Origin: Thermoproteota archaeon
GTDB taxonomy: Archaea > Thermoproteota > Nitrososphaeria > Nitrososphaerales > Nitrosopumilaceae
Reading direction: 5' to 3'
Length of the DNA: 64,000 nt
NCBI GenBank assembly: GCA_003352285.1
Contig: QQVN01000002.1
Coordinates: 186,001-250,000, forward strand
Part shown: piece after piece, positions 9,840-17,741 of the stretch
Layout: every line of letters begins with the position of its first letter
Position numbering within the stretch: position 1 is the stretch's first letter
Notes under the pieces: generated by a model
What the model saw: the letters and a program-made list of their open reading frames with translations, nothing else
Told to the model about the DNA's origin: nothing
Database searches by the model: none
Made by a program: the position numbers and the translations under genes

Positions 9840-9857
9840 TATTGATAATTATCAATA
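9840..9857. promoter_or_regulatory. Perfect 18-bp palindrome upstream of P-II gene
   Basis: TATTGATAATTATCAATA reads identically on both strands. It lies in the 134-bp gap between the divergent cupredoxin and P-II genes, about 25 bp upstream of the P-II promoter box. A symmetric site of this size suits a dimeric regulator. Which of the two genes it serves is not clear. Confidence 0.5.
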
Positions 9858-9865
9858 TCAGATTC

Positions 9866-9889
9866 GATAATCAAATATTCACTTTAAAG
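9866..9889 (+). promoter_or_regulatory. GATAATC box plus TATA element of P-II gene
   Basis: GATAATC at 9866-9872 precedes TTTAAA (from 9883) by 17 bp. The TATA-like element is about 29 nt before the ATG at 9912, so the mRNA is probably leaderless. The same box-to-TATA spacing recurs at about a dozen promoters in this window. Confidence 0.5.
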
Positions 9890-9911
9890 AAGATTAATCT
9901 CTAAACTCATT

Positions 9912-10235
9912 ATGAAAAAGATTGAAGCCATTGTTCGCAGCGAGGTTGCAAAAAATGTTGCTAACGAACTACACAGAAATAACATTGATGGAGTAACCTT
10001 GATTCAATCCTTGGGAAAGGGCTCTGGGGAGCGTCCTTGGATAGGAGGAGAGCATGGTCACAGAATTGAATTTAATGCTGTAGATGTAATTATTACCATA
10101 GTGGATGATTCCAAAGTCGACTCTACGATATCTCTTATCTCAAAAATAGCACACACCGGAGAAAGAGGCGATGGCGTAATTTTTGTATCTAACATAGAAG
10201 ATGCCTACAGCATAACTACAAAAAAGAAGATTTAG
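9912..10235 (+). CDS. P-II family signalling protein
   Basis: The 107 residues make a complete P-II fold. It starts MKKIEAIVR, has a T-loop region (about 36-55) and shows the B-loop nucleotide motif TGERGDGVIFV (82-92). The Tyr of the T-loop that bacteria uridylylate is absent (EHGHRIEF instead), so covalent control of that kind is unlikely. P-II trimers bind ATP/ADP and 2-oxoglutarate and act on transporters or enzymes. This copy is not next to amt, so its partner is unknown; it may report nitrogen or energy status to another target. It has a leaderless start. Confidence 0.93.
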   Translation: MKKIEAIVRSEVAKNVANELHRNNIDGVTLIQSLGKGSGERPWIGGEHGHRIEFNAVDVIITIVDDSKVDSTISLISKIAHTGERGDGVIFVSNIEDAYSITTKKKI

Positions 10236-11984
10236 TTATTTCTTGCTAACTATGTATGCAATAAACCCATACTCTTCATCCATTAATCCACCACTCACTT
10301 TCTTAAACGAATATTCTTCAAGGGATTTTGCATTTTCATAAAAATCGTCTCCCACGATTAATCCATTTGCAGGTGCTGCTCTGTTTATTTTGGCACAACG
10401 ATTAACAGTTGAACCAAAAATGTCATTAACTGAGGATGTTGACATCTTTGCAATCCGTACAGGACCAAATGTGGCACTAATTCTGTAGTCAAATGTAGGA
10501 AGATCTGCCTTTTTCATATCTTCTTTGATTTTATCACTTGACTTTCCCAAAGATAGGCAGCATTCTATTGTCTGTTTGAATACGTTTTTCTTATCATTTG
10601 GAAGTTTTGGAAAATAAAATAACAGTGCATCTCCGATATTTTTTACAACGATGCCGCCAAAATTCCTAACAATTGTTGCAGTTGAATTTAGAAATATCCT
10701 ATAAAATTCACTTGTATCTTCATCTGATAACTTTGAAGTTATTTTTGTAGAATTCATAATGTCTACCATACATACACAATAATTTTCACTGTAATCTGAA
10801 AATTGTAAAAGAATATCTTCTTGTTGTCTGATTACGCTTTCTTTATCTTTAATTTCCAAGAGGGAATCTTGTAGTTTTTTTGCCATTGCATCAAATGTAA
10901 CAGAAAGATTTCCAATCTCATCATTTGTCTTAATGTTGGTCCTTACTCCAAAGTTACCCTCTGAAATTTCATTAGCCGCATTTTGTAATTTCTTTAGTGG
11001 CTTTGAGATACTTTTTGATAAGACAAAAGCAACACCTGCCATTATCACTGTAATTACTATACCAGTCAGGAAAATTCTATCTTGAAGAATTAAAATTGGT
11101 TCTATTACCTCTTCGGAGTCAATTTCTGCTAGTAATACAAATCCTAGATCTTTTGCACAATAAGACGAACCGTAAATGTCTATTCCACGATAATCTTTGT
11201 AGAGTCCAACAGTGTTTTCCCCATTTTCAAAGCAATCCTTTACCGGCAATGTCTCTACTTTTTGATTGAATATCGCATTCTCGATAAATCTTGATTCTGA
11301 AAGCATCAAGTAGTCATCATTTACTAGATATGTTTCACCAGTAATGCCTAATCCACCTCTGTTTAGTAAAATTTCGTCAATTTGTGTAGTACGCATTTTT
11401 GTTACCAAGACACCTATGGGTTCCGAAATGCTTGTTGTTCCTGCTACATAGATTGGAACAGAGACAATCATTTTTTTATCATTATTTGAGGTAGGTTCAA
11501 AATCTACAAACGACTGAGTTCTTCCATTGAGGAATGACTCCTCATTTGAATAATCATCTGTTGGTAATTTTGTTGTTGAAAAATATACAATTCCATTCTT
11601 TCCAATAATTTTTACATCTTCAAGACCAATTGAAAATCCTACAATGTTTTGGAATTCTTTAATCTCTCCGAGGAATAATTCTTCACTTTGTTTAATTTTT
11701 TGCTTATAATTCACATTATCGTTATTGATCTCTTGAACTAAATTCTGAATCAGCCTGTCTCTTGATAAGACCTTGATCTCTTTAACTCTGGTATCAAGGA
11801 TATCAGCTACAGCATCTCCGCGAATTGAAGATTCACTAATTAATTGCTCCCCTATTCTCTCAATTAGAATTTGTTCTGCATAATTAAAACTCAGAAATGC
11901 CGTAACAAATAATGCAGTTACTGAGACAAGCAGTACCAATAATATTAACTTCTTATCTATGCTAAAGGGAACTTTTGTAATCAA
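10236..11984 (-). CDS. Membrane receptor-type adenylate/guanylate cyclase (class III)
   Basis: The 582-residue protein starts with TTG. It has an N-terminal membrane helix (about 13-33), a large outside sensor of Cache type (about 35-300), a second helix (about 303-323), a HAMP linker (about 325-378) and a class III cyclase domain (about 400-582). Metal-binding Asp408 and Asp452 are present. Lys448 and Asp521 (DIFGSTVN) are the pair expected for adenine. The transition-state Asn is Asn528, but the expected Arg four residues later is Lys532. The protein should make cAMP, or have altered activity, in response to an outside ligand. It is convergent with the P-II gene with no gap. Confidence 0.9.
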   Translation of the reverse strand: MITKVPFSIDKKLILLVLLVSVTALFVTAFLSFNYAEQILIERIGEQLISESSIRGDAVADILDTRVKEIKVLSRDRLIQNLVQEINNDNVNYKQKIKQSEELFLGEIKEFQNIVGFSIGLEDVKIIGKNGIVYFSTTKLPTDDYSNEESFLNGRTQSFVDFEPTSNNDKKMIVSVPIYVAGTTSISEPIGVLVTKMRTTQIDEILLNRGGLGITGETYLVNDDYLMLSESRFIENAIFNQKVETLPVKDCFENGENTVGLYKDYRGIDIYGSSYCAKDLGFVLLAEIDSEEVIEPILILQDRIFLTGIVITVIMAGVAFVLSKSISKPLKKLQNAANEISEGNFGVRTNIKTNDEIGNLSVTFDAMAKKLQDSLLEIKDKESVIRQQEDILLQFSDYSENYCVCMVDIMNSTKITSKLSDEDTSEFYRIFLNSTATIVRNFGGIVVKNIGDALLFYFPKLPNDKKNVFKQTIECCLSLGKSSDKIKEDMKKADLPTFDYRISATFGPVRIAKMSTSSVNDIFGSTVNRCAKINRAAPANGLIVGDDFYENAKSLEEYSFKKVSGGLMDEEYGFIAYIVSKK

Positions 11985-12030
11985 CTAGTATTCGTTTTAA
12001 ACCGAGTCTTATAATAGCAACTATGAAAAA

Positions 12031-12558
12031 TTATCTTACAGTTACAATTCCCACACGCCATGGATGTAAGGTACAAAAGTAATTGTAGACTCCTTCCTTG
12101 TCAAATTTGTGGGCAAATCTGTCTCCTGTATTTAGCATATCGCTGTTAAAGAGGCCTATGATTTTTCCTGAAGCATCTTGGCTTTGTACTGTATGCCCTA
12201 CTACATCATCATTAATCCATACTACAGTAGTTCCGACTTCAACTTCTAAATTCAAAGGTATGTAAAATCCAGCATTACCCATTTTTGAGTTACCATTTGG
12301 GATGATAACATTTGCTACTTTGGTTTTCTTTGTAGTATCAACTTTTTCTACTTTCGTTTCTTCGATTACAATAATTTCATGTTCTATTAGGTATTTTATG
12401 GCATTGAGAAAATCATCTTCTGTAGTTTTTCCCTCCCCATACCATAATGCAGCCTGTTTTACCCAGTTAGGAATTTTTTCAGCTGAAACAACATGAATTC
12501 CTGGCACTGCAATCATGGCAATTATTAAAATAATTATTACATACCCTCGTTGTTTCAT
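12031..12558 (-). CDS. Cupredoxin with N-terminal NxxWW-type repeat; axial Met replaced by Arg
   Basis: The 175-residue protein has a signal peptide ending near VVSAEK and one helical repeat of the IPxWV..A.WW.G family (about 28-67, KIPNWVKQAALWYGEG). A cupredoxin domain fills about 80-175. His (VVGHTV), Cys and His (CTLHPWRVG) are present, but the position of the usual axial Met is Arg, which would change redox potential or metal binding. TTTTAAAC lies about 29 nt before the ATG, giving a leaderless start. I infer a secreted copper or electron-transfer protein. The repeat links it to the protein at 6060-7724. Confidence 0.88.
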   Translation of the reverse strand: MKQRGYVIIILIIAMIAVPGIHVVSAEKIPNWVKQAALWYGEGKTTEDDFLNAIKYLIEHEIIVIEETKVEKVDTTKKTKVANVIIPNGNSKMGNAGFYIPLNLEVEVGTTVVWINDDVVGHTVQSQDASGKIIGLFNSDMLNTGDRFAHKFDKEGVYNYFCTLHPWRVGIVTVR

Positions 12559-12619
12559 ACAATATATTCATGAATTATCGTTTAAAACATACAGTACAAG
12601 TATCAACATTGAGAATTAG

Positions 12620-13090
12620 TCAAATCAGGTCCTTCCAAATTCCTTGAAATCCATCACTTGGTACAACCGTTAGAATCTTTATCTGTCCTAATTTTTCAAG
12701 GTACTGTCTCTTATCATAATAGTTGTATGTTCCTTCTTCTACTGGATATATCGCCAAAGTTTGATTTTCACCTGGCGCCAAAAGATCTGTTTGAATTTCA
12801 AGACCTTCAATGTATAACCTATGATGTTTATCGCCTTGGTTGATTACAGTAAGCAAATATGCAAAACTTGTTCTGGAAATAAGCTCTGGATTTTCTCCCT
12901 GAATCCCTTTAATTCCAACTATTTTGACACCTTCTTCGGTATCTTGAAAGGCAACTGTTTGCTTTACTGTCTCTTGCCAAAAAATTTGTACATGTCTAAT
13001 GTTTCCTGAACCAATAAAACCAACTATACCAGCTAGAGCTACTACTCCGACTATCAAAACTATGATTATGAATCGTTTGTCTTTTTCCAA
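12620..13090 (-). CDS. Membrane-anchored cupredoxin-like protein without copper ligands
   Basis: The 156-residue protein starts with TTG, with an N-terminal helix (about 7-26). The outside domain reads like a cupredoxin: LTVINQGDKHHRLYIEG, LLAPGENQTLAIYPVEEGTYNYY, and a closing QIKILTVVP strand. At the usual Cys position there is Asp (NYYDKRQYLEKLG), and the second His and Met are also absent. The fold is therefore predicted without a normal type 1 copper site. It could be a subunit or a binding protein within a redox complex. It lies immediately upstream of the cupredoxin at 12031-12558 on the same strand. Confidence 0.75.
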   Translation of the reverse strand: MEKDKRFIIIVLIVGVVALAGIVGFIGSGNIRHVQIFWQETVKQTVAFQDTEEGVKIVGIKGIQGENPELISRTSFAYLLTVINQGDKHHRLYIEGLEIQTDLLAPGENQTLAIYPVEEGTYNYYDKRQYLEKLGQIKILTVVPSDGFQGIWKDLI

Positions 13091-13103
13091 TTATTCTTAG
13101 TGA

Positions 13104-13529
13104 TTATTTTACTACTAAAACTGGCACCTTTGATTCATGCATGACATGATTAGACACACTACCAAGGAATTTTTCTTTGACTCCGCTTAGTCCTCTGGCA
13201 CCAATTACTATCATGTCGTATTTTCCCTTCTGAGCAAATTTAGTAATCAACTCTCCAGTATTTCCTCCACCGCCCGTTTGATACTTGAATTTTGCACCTG
13301 CATTTTCGCATTTCCTCATTGCCGGACCAATTGCCTTTACCGCTCTATCTTGTGCCTCATCCTTCATTTTTTTGGTGTATTTTATGCCTGCAGCAAAGGG
13401 TAAATGAAATACATAGTAACCGGTAATCTCTGCATTACTTGCATTAGCAATCTCTATTGCTCTATCTAATCCTCTCATAGAGTTCTTTGAGCCATCAAGT
13501 GGAACTAAAATTTTGGTGAATTTTGCCAT
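13104..13529 (-). CDS. UspA-type universal stress protein
   Basis: The 141-residue single UspA domain starts with the ILVPLDGSKNS motif. Its ATP-binding signature GARG-(9)-GS is complete near residues 110-124 (GARGLSGVKEKFLGS). Such proteins bind ATP, dimerise and help survival under stress or starvation, with unclear molecular targets. It is one of seven UspA genes in the window. Upstream, TTTATTATG lies about 31 nt before the ATG, with GAAAATT 15 bp further out, a weaker version of the shared promoter box. Confidence 0.93.
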   Translation of the reverse strand: MAKFTKILVPLDGSKNSMRGLDRAIEIANASNAEITGYYVFHLPFAAGIKYTKKMKDEAQDRAVKAIGPAMRKCENAGAKFKYQTGGGGNTGELITKFAQKGKYDMIVIGARGLSGVKEKFLGSVSNHVMHESKVPVLVVK

Positions 13530-13608
13530 GTTGAAGTATCTTTAATCTTTACATAATAAACTTGGGATAATTTTCAATATTGATAATACAAGTACAATGA
13601 ATTCAAAT

Positions 13609-14502
13609 CTACAAGTACTCCTTTACTATTTTGGCAGATTTTTTCAATGAATCTAGCTCAAAATCTGATAATTTGATTTCATTAATACCATCTACTCCAT
13701 TTTTACTAATTTTTACCGGTATCCCAATACAGACATCTGATATTCCATACTGACCTTCCAGTAACACTGATGCTGGAATTGAAATTTGTTTATCTTTACT
13801 TATAGATTCTAAAACATCGTAGGTATTCTTTGCAATTCCAAAAACAGATCTTGCTTTATAGTCTCTTAGCTTTTTCCAGTAGCCAATTAACTTTAAGGTA
13901 ATGGATTTTTTTTGTTCTTCACTTAGAAGATCTTCTACTGGAGTGTCTTTACACATTGCACGAGAAAAAACTGGTACCATAGAATCCCCATGTTCTCCTA
14001 AAACTATAGCATCCTTAATCTCTGATTGATTTGCTTTTAATTCCTCAGCAAGCAGTAATTGAAATCTACTTGAGTCAAGACTGGATGCAACTCCTAGAAC
14101 TTTGTTCTTTGGAAATTTTGATTCTCTAAGAAAAACATATGTCAGAACATCAAGAGGATTTGATACAACGACAACTTTGGAATTTGGAGCAAATTTTACT
14201 ACCTCTGATGAAATTTCTTGCAACATTTTTACCTGCTGGCCGATCATCTCGGTTCTACTTTTAAGATAAGTACCACTACTTGCAGTTATTACCACAATCT
14301 CGGAATTTCTTATTTTTGAAAAATCACTAGTTCCAGAAATTGTTATTGAAGAATTTTTTGGAATGGCATTTGAGATATCCATCGCCTCACCTATAGCCTC
14401 ACTCTCAGTTTTATTGACCAAGACTATATCATCAAGTGTATTGCTGGCACAAAGAAATGCAAGGGCAGATCCGACCCGACCACTACCAATTATAGAAATC
14501 AT
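13609..14502 (-). CDS. Malate/lactate dehydrogenase family protein
   Basis: About 297 residues. The NAD-binding GSGRVGSALAF is at the very N-terminus, the acidic residues in EAMDISNAI follow, then NPLDVLTYVF and the catalytic His in LGEHGDSMVPV. The residue that separates malate from lactate specificity is not the standard Arg or Gln in my hand alignment, so the substrate is not certain; malate dehydrogenase of the citric-acid/3HP-4HB carbon network is most likely. I chose the ATG at 14502: a TATATA element lies 27 nt upstream. An ATG at 14571 would add 23 residues before the Rossmann strand and is upstream of that TATA. Confidence 0.88.
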   Translation of the reverse strand: MISIIGSGRVGSALAFLCASNTLDDIVLVNKTESEAIGEAMDISNAIPKNSSITISGTSDFSKIRNSEIVVITASSGTYLKSRTEMIGQQVKMLQEISSEVVKFAPNSKVVVVSNPLDVLTYVFLRESKFPKNKVLGVASSLDSSRFQLLLAEELKANQSEIKDAIVLGEHGDSMVPVFSRAMCKDTPVEDLLSEEQKKSITLKLIGYWKKLRDYKARSVFGIAKNTYDVLESISKDKQISIPASVLLEGQYGISDVCIGIPVKISKNGVDGINEIKLSDFELDSLKKSAKIVKEYL

Positions 14503-14618
14503 GCCCAATTTTCCTTCCTGTACTATATAATGCTCATACCAAAATATCGATTTAGGAATCTTGCACTGCATTGCAATGCAGTCTCACTCGATATATCCAA
14601 TTTTGAGTATTACCATGT

Positions 14619-14957
14619 ATGCAAACATTAGTTGTAGGCACAAAAATAGAGCAAGACGAAAGAAAGGATGCTATCCTGACTGTAATGTCTGACAAGTACT
14701 GCAGAGCAATCCTAGAATCAACCATGGATAAACCAAAATCTGCAATGGAGATTAGCGCTGATGCAAAAATTCCAATAAGCACAGTCTATAGAAGATTACA
14801 GACCCTTCATGATAACCGACTATTGGGAATATCTGGCTCTATTAGTGATGATGGAAAAAAATACTTTCTTTACAAAAGCAAAGTAAAAGCAATCACGACC
14901 CATTTTAATGGGAATTATGTAGAAATAGAAGTCGTTCCTAACAAACCACAAAATTAG
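14619..14957 (+). CDS. Winged-helix transcriptional regulator
   Basis: The 112-residue protein has an ArsR/MarR-like winged helix: a recognition-helix region DAKIPISTVYRRLQTLHDNRLL (about 48-69) followed by a wing with SDDGKKYFLYKSK. There are no Cys pairs for metal sensing and no extra domain. It is a small repressor or activator in the cytoplasm, ligand unknown. It is divergent from the malate dehydrogenase gene with about 115 bp between them, so control of that gene or of itself is plausible. GATATATCC lies upstream of the ATG. Confidence 0.87.
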   Translation: MQTLVVGTKIEQDERKDAILTVMSDKYCRAILESTMDKPKSAMEISADAKIPISTVYRRLQTLHDNRLLGISGSISDDGKKYFLYKSKVKAITTHFNGNYVEIEVVPNKPQN

Positions 14958-14994
14958 GAACTTCAAAATATTTTCCTTTTTGGCAATCAGACCT

Positions 14995-15016
14995 GATAAT
15001 CAGAACGCGTTTTAAA
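14995..15016 (+). promoter_or_regulatory. GATAATC box plus TATA element of four-CBS gene
   Basis: GATAATC at 14995-15001 precedes TTTAAA (15011-15016) by 16 bp. The TATA-like element lies 29 nt before the ATG at 15040, which decides the start codon of the following gene. Confidence 0.5.
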
Positions 15017-15039
15017 TTGAAATGATGAAAACCTATACC

Positions 15040-15888
15040 ATGGAGCAAAAGTATACTTCACCAGTTCTTACTGTAGATCCAAACGATTCCATTTTCCAAA
15101 CATTACAAAAAATGCAGCTGAATTTTATCAAGCGTGTCGTAGTTGCTGTTGATAACAAGCCAGTTGGAATTGTCACTGAACGTGATATCAATCATTATCT
15201 TGAGAATGACAAGACTGCAAAAGCATTGGATGAAATTCCTATCAAAAATGTGATGGAGAAAAATATTATATCAATTACTGACGGTCAAGATGATCGTTTT
15301 AACCAGTGCTCCACTAGAATGGAGACATTCAAAATTGGTTCTGTAATTATGGTTAACCAAGATGGAGAATTAATTGGCATCGTAAGCAAGACCGACATTA
15401 CAAAAGCATTTTCCGTAGTATACGGAGGAAAATACAAAGTCAAAGACTACATGAATGAAAAAGTCATCACATGCAGAAAATCTGACTCTCTAAAATTTGC
15501 ATTAAGCATGATGAATAATAATCATATTTCACGGCTGGTAGTTACTAATGAAGATGGGACTCCGTTAGGACTTATTTCTACAAATACATTTCTTACGCAT
15601 AGCGATTACTTTTCTAAAGGCCAAACACGTTCACGAGACTACCTTCTTTCTGTAAATAATCAGGATTTGCGCGTTGAGGATCTTCTTGATGATGAATTGC
15701 TAACCGTAGAGCCTGAGGAAGATTTAGCTACAGCAGCAGGAATGATGATTAAAAACAAAGTAGGAGGAATTCCTGTGGTAAGCGACAAAAAATTAGTTGG
15801 AATAGTAACTAAGGATGACATTGTCAAAGCATTTTCTGTAGTTGGTTCTCATGAGTACCTCCGTTCAAAATACAAGGAATTTTACTAG
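15040..15888 (+). CDS. Four-CBS-domain protein
   Basis: About 282 residues made of four CBS domains, readable from repeated ends such as PVGIVTERDINHYL, LIGIVSKTDITKAF, PLGLISTNTF and LVGIVTKDDIVKAF. Pairs of CBS domains bind adenosine nucleotides and report energy charge. No catalytic domain is attached, so it probably regulates a partner protein. The start at 15040 is chosen from the promoter 29 nt upstream; the ATGs at 15022 and 15025 lie too close to the TATA element for a leaderless message. Neighbours are a UspA gene and a phosphoribosyltransferase gene. Confidence 0.9.
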   Translation: MEQKYTSPVLTVDPNDSIFQTLQKMQLNFIKRVVVAVDNKPVGIVTERDINHYLENDKTAKALDEIPIKNVMEKNIISITDGQDDRFNQCSTRMETFKIGSVIMVNQDGELIGIVSKTDITKAFSVVYGGKYKVKDYMNEKVITCRKSDSLKFALSMMNNNHISRLVVTNEDGTPLGLISTNTFLTHSDYFSKGQTRSRDYLLSVNNQDLRVEDLLDDELLTVEPEEDLATAAGMMIKNKVGGIPVVSDKKLVGIVTKDDIVKAFSVVGSHEYLRSKYKEFY

Positions 15889-15902
15889 CTAACCCCAGAT
15901 AT

Positions 15903-15926
15903 GAGAATCTTGTTTTGGTCTTAAAT
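15903..15926 (+). promoter_or_regulatory. GAGAATC box plus TATA element of UspA gene
   Basis: GAGAATC at 15903-15909 precedes TTAAAT (15921-15926) by 18 bp; the ATG follows 28 nt after the TATA-like element. The stretch GAGAATCTTGTTTTGG is nearly repeated in front of the UspA gene at 25571. Confidence 0.55.
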
Positions 15927-15948
15927 TCAAAAGAATGTTAGAAAAACC

Positions 15949-16374
15949 ATGGTAACTAAAATCAAAAAAATCCTTGTTCCCCTTGATGGGTCAAAAAATG
16001 CTATACGAGGATTAGATGACGCAATTTACTTGGCAAGACAATGTCATGCAAAAATTACCGGCCTATACATTTTACCAGTACCTGCAGTTTATGCTCTACA
16101 CCCAATAGGATTTATCAAAACTGAATTGAATAAGGAGGCAAAGAAATTTCTTAACGACGCAAAAAAACGATGCGCAAAAAAAGGAATCCTATTTGATTCC
16201 AAAATAATTGGAGGAGATCCTGGATATGACATAGTTAGATTCTCTAATAGTAAAAAATATGATCTGATAGTTATTGGAGCCAGGGGACAAAGCCATCTTA
16301 AACAAGTCTTCCTAGGCAGTGTATCAAATTACGTATTGCACAAATCCAAGATGCCTGTTCTTATTGTCAAATGA
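15949..16374 (+). CDS. UspA-type universal stress protein
   Basis: The 141-residue single UspA domain opens with ILVPLDGSKNAIRGLDDAIYLARQC and has the ATP motif GARG-(9)-GS (GARGQSHLKQVFLGS). It is closely similar to the copies at 25571-25999 and 26946-27374, which suggests recent duplication within this region. Its stop overlaps the start of the phosphoribosyltransferase gene by 4 bp (ATGA), so the two are translated from one message. It is a cytoplasmic nucleotide-binding stress protein; the target is unknown. Confidence 0.93.
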   Translation: MVTKIKKILVPLDGSKNAIRGLDDAIYLARQCHAKITGLYILPVPAVYALHPIGFIKTELNKEAKKFLNDAKKRCAKKGILFDSKIIGGDPGYDIVRFSNSKKYDLIVIGARGQSHLKQVFLGSVSNYVLHKSKMPVLIVK

Positions 16375-16988
16375 TTGAGGACAGAACTGTGGCAGGCAAA
16401 ATGCTTGCGGAAAAATTAAACAAAATTGTTTCTAATCCAATTGTTTTAGCGGTTCCTAGAGGTGGAGTGATTGTAGGACATGAAATAGCAATAAAACTTG
16501 GATGTCCACTCGATGTTATAATAGCCAAGAAAATCACTCCTCCAGATAATCCAGAATATGCAATTGGAGCTATAGTTCATGATGGTACATTATACAAAGG
16601 ACCCAACTGGGAGTATTATTCCAGCACAAATGATTTTGCAAAAGAAATAGAGAATAAAAAAATCGAGGTTATTCGCCGATTAGAAATTTATCGAGGAAAT
16701 GCAGATTATGCTCTTGATAAAAAAACTGTAATTTTGGTTGATGATGGAATAGCTACAGGCGCTACAATTTTTGCCATTCTGAATTGGCTTAAAAAAATGA
16801 GGCCTAGAGAAATAATACTGGCTATTCCGGTGATACCGCAAAGCACATTTGAAGTGTTACAGAATCATACTCAAAGAATCATATTTTTAGAAAAACCAGT
16901 TGATTTTGTAGCGGTAGGCCAGTTTTTCAATAACTTTGAGCAAGTTTCTGATAATGAAGTAAAAATCATACTCTCCAAATATCGTTAA
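16371..16988 (+). CDS. Phosphoribosyltransferase-family protein linked to UspA
   Basis: The 205-residue protein has a type I PRTase fold. The strand VPRGGVIVGHEIAIKLGCPLDVIIAKKI is followed by the PRPP loop VILVDDGIATGATIFAIL with the two Asp residues and the ATGAT turn. It resembles the stress-associated PRTases often paired with dienelactone-hydrolase or Usp genes, whose substrate is unknown. The 4-bp overlap with the UspA gene supports a joint function. Length and motifs look intact. Confidence 0.9.
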   Translation: MIEDRTVAGKMLAEKLNKIVSNPIVLAVPRGGVIVGHEIAIKLGCPLDVIIAKKITPPDNPEYAIGAIVHDGTLYKGPNWEYYSSTNDFAKEIENKKIEVIRRLEIYRGNADYALDKKTVILVDDGIATGATIFAILNWLKKMRPREIILAIPVIPQSTFEVLQNHTQRIIFLEKPVDFVAVGQFFNNFEQVSDNEVKIILSKYR

Positions 16989-17005
16989 TTCTATATCTAG
17001 AAGTT

Positions 17006-17028
17006 GAGAATTAGAAACTCTCATAAAT
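17006..17028 (+). promoter_or_regulatory. GAGAATT box plus TATA element of divergent P-II gene
   Basis: GAGAATT at 17006-17012 precedes ATAAAT (17023-17028) by 17 bp, and the TTG start at 17052 follows about 29 nt later. Confidence 0.5.
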
Positions 17029-17051
17029 AATCAACCAGTCACAAACTTGCA

Positions 17052-17624
17052 TTGAAGAAGATTGAGGCTATAATTAAACGAGCAAATTTCCCTATTATTA
17101 GTGGTGAATTAGAAAGAATTGGTATTACAATTATTGATAGACGAAACCTTGAGGACAGTAAGATCTCAAAACCTAGGAGTGGTTCTAGAGCAGGCTTTAC
17201 TAGCTTAATGGCAGTCCCATTATCAAAAGTCGAGTTAGTTGTTTCTGATAAGCAAGCAAGAAAGGTTGTTGAAATTATATCAAAAAAATCCGGACTATCA
17301 AGTGACTCTGAGGGAAAGATCTTCATCTCTGAGATGACCGAAGTTGTAGATATGCAGACAATGGAGGGCAAAAAAGACCTTGAAGAAAGTACATCAGAAA
17401 GAAAAGAAAAATCCAAACGCAGTAGGCTAATCCCATTACAAAAATACACATTATTGAAACTAGAAAAAATCTATGAAGAAAATGCTGAGCTTCTAAAAAC
17501 AGATTATAGAATAAGATCATTTAGTGATTTTGTTAATTTTTGCATAATGGGTTATCTACCTACATTAGAAAAACAGCTAAAACATCCAACAATTATTTAC
17601 AATGATAAATTTGGACAAATCTAG
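17052..17624 (+). CDS. Divergent P-II-like protein with C-terminal helical extension
   Basis: The 190-residue protein starts with TTG. Residues 1-100 follow the P-II pattern: MKKIEAIIKR, GITIIDRR, a T-loop-like Ser/Arg-rich stretch, LSKVELVVSDKQARKVVEII, and GKIFISEM. The B-loop TGxxGDG is degraded to SSDSEG, so nucleotide binding may be changed or lost. A charged linker (about 115-130) leads to a helical C-terminal domain of about 60 residues (LQKYTLLKLEKIYEENAELL, IRSFSDFVNFCIMGYL) resembling a short DNA- or protein-binding helical unit. Canonical P-II proteins stop near 112 residues, so this is a fusion. It may turn P-II sensing into a new output; function unknown. Confidence 0.82.
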   Translation: MKKIEAIIKRANFPIISGELERIGITIIDRRNLEDSKISKPRSGSRAGFTSLMAVPLSKVELVVSDKQARKVVEIISKKSGLSSDSEGKIFISEMTEVVDMQTMEGKKDLEESTSERKEKSKRSRLIPLQKYTLLKLEKIYEENAELLKTDYRIRSFSDFVNFCIMGYLPTLEKQLKHPTIIYNDKFGQI

Positions 17625-17626
17625 AC

Positions 17627-17719
17627 TTAGCTATATGGCAAGAAAAGATACAATCCAATCAAAGTCATTCCAACTATGGCCAATCCAAGCTTTGCAAGAA
17701 AAAACTTTGAGACCTTCAT
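17627..17719 (-). CDS. Possible 30-residue single-helix membrane microprotein
   Basis: ATG to TAA encodes 30 residues: a short basic N-terminus (MKVSKFFLAKLG) and one hydrophobic helix ending LPYS. It is divergent from another tiny single-helix frame 22 bp away. No clear RBS or strong TATA is seen, so support is only composition and topology. If real, it would sit in the cytoplasmic membrane near the P-II/Amt genes. Confidence 0.32.
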   Translation of the reverse strand: MKVSKFFLAKLGLAIVGMTLIGLYLFLPYS

Positions 17720-17741
17720 ATGTCAGAATAAATGATTCACT

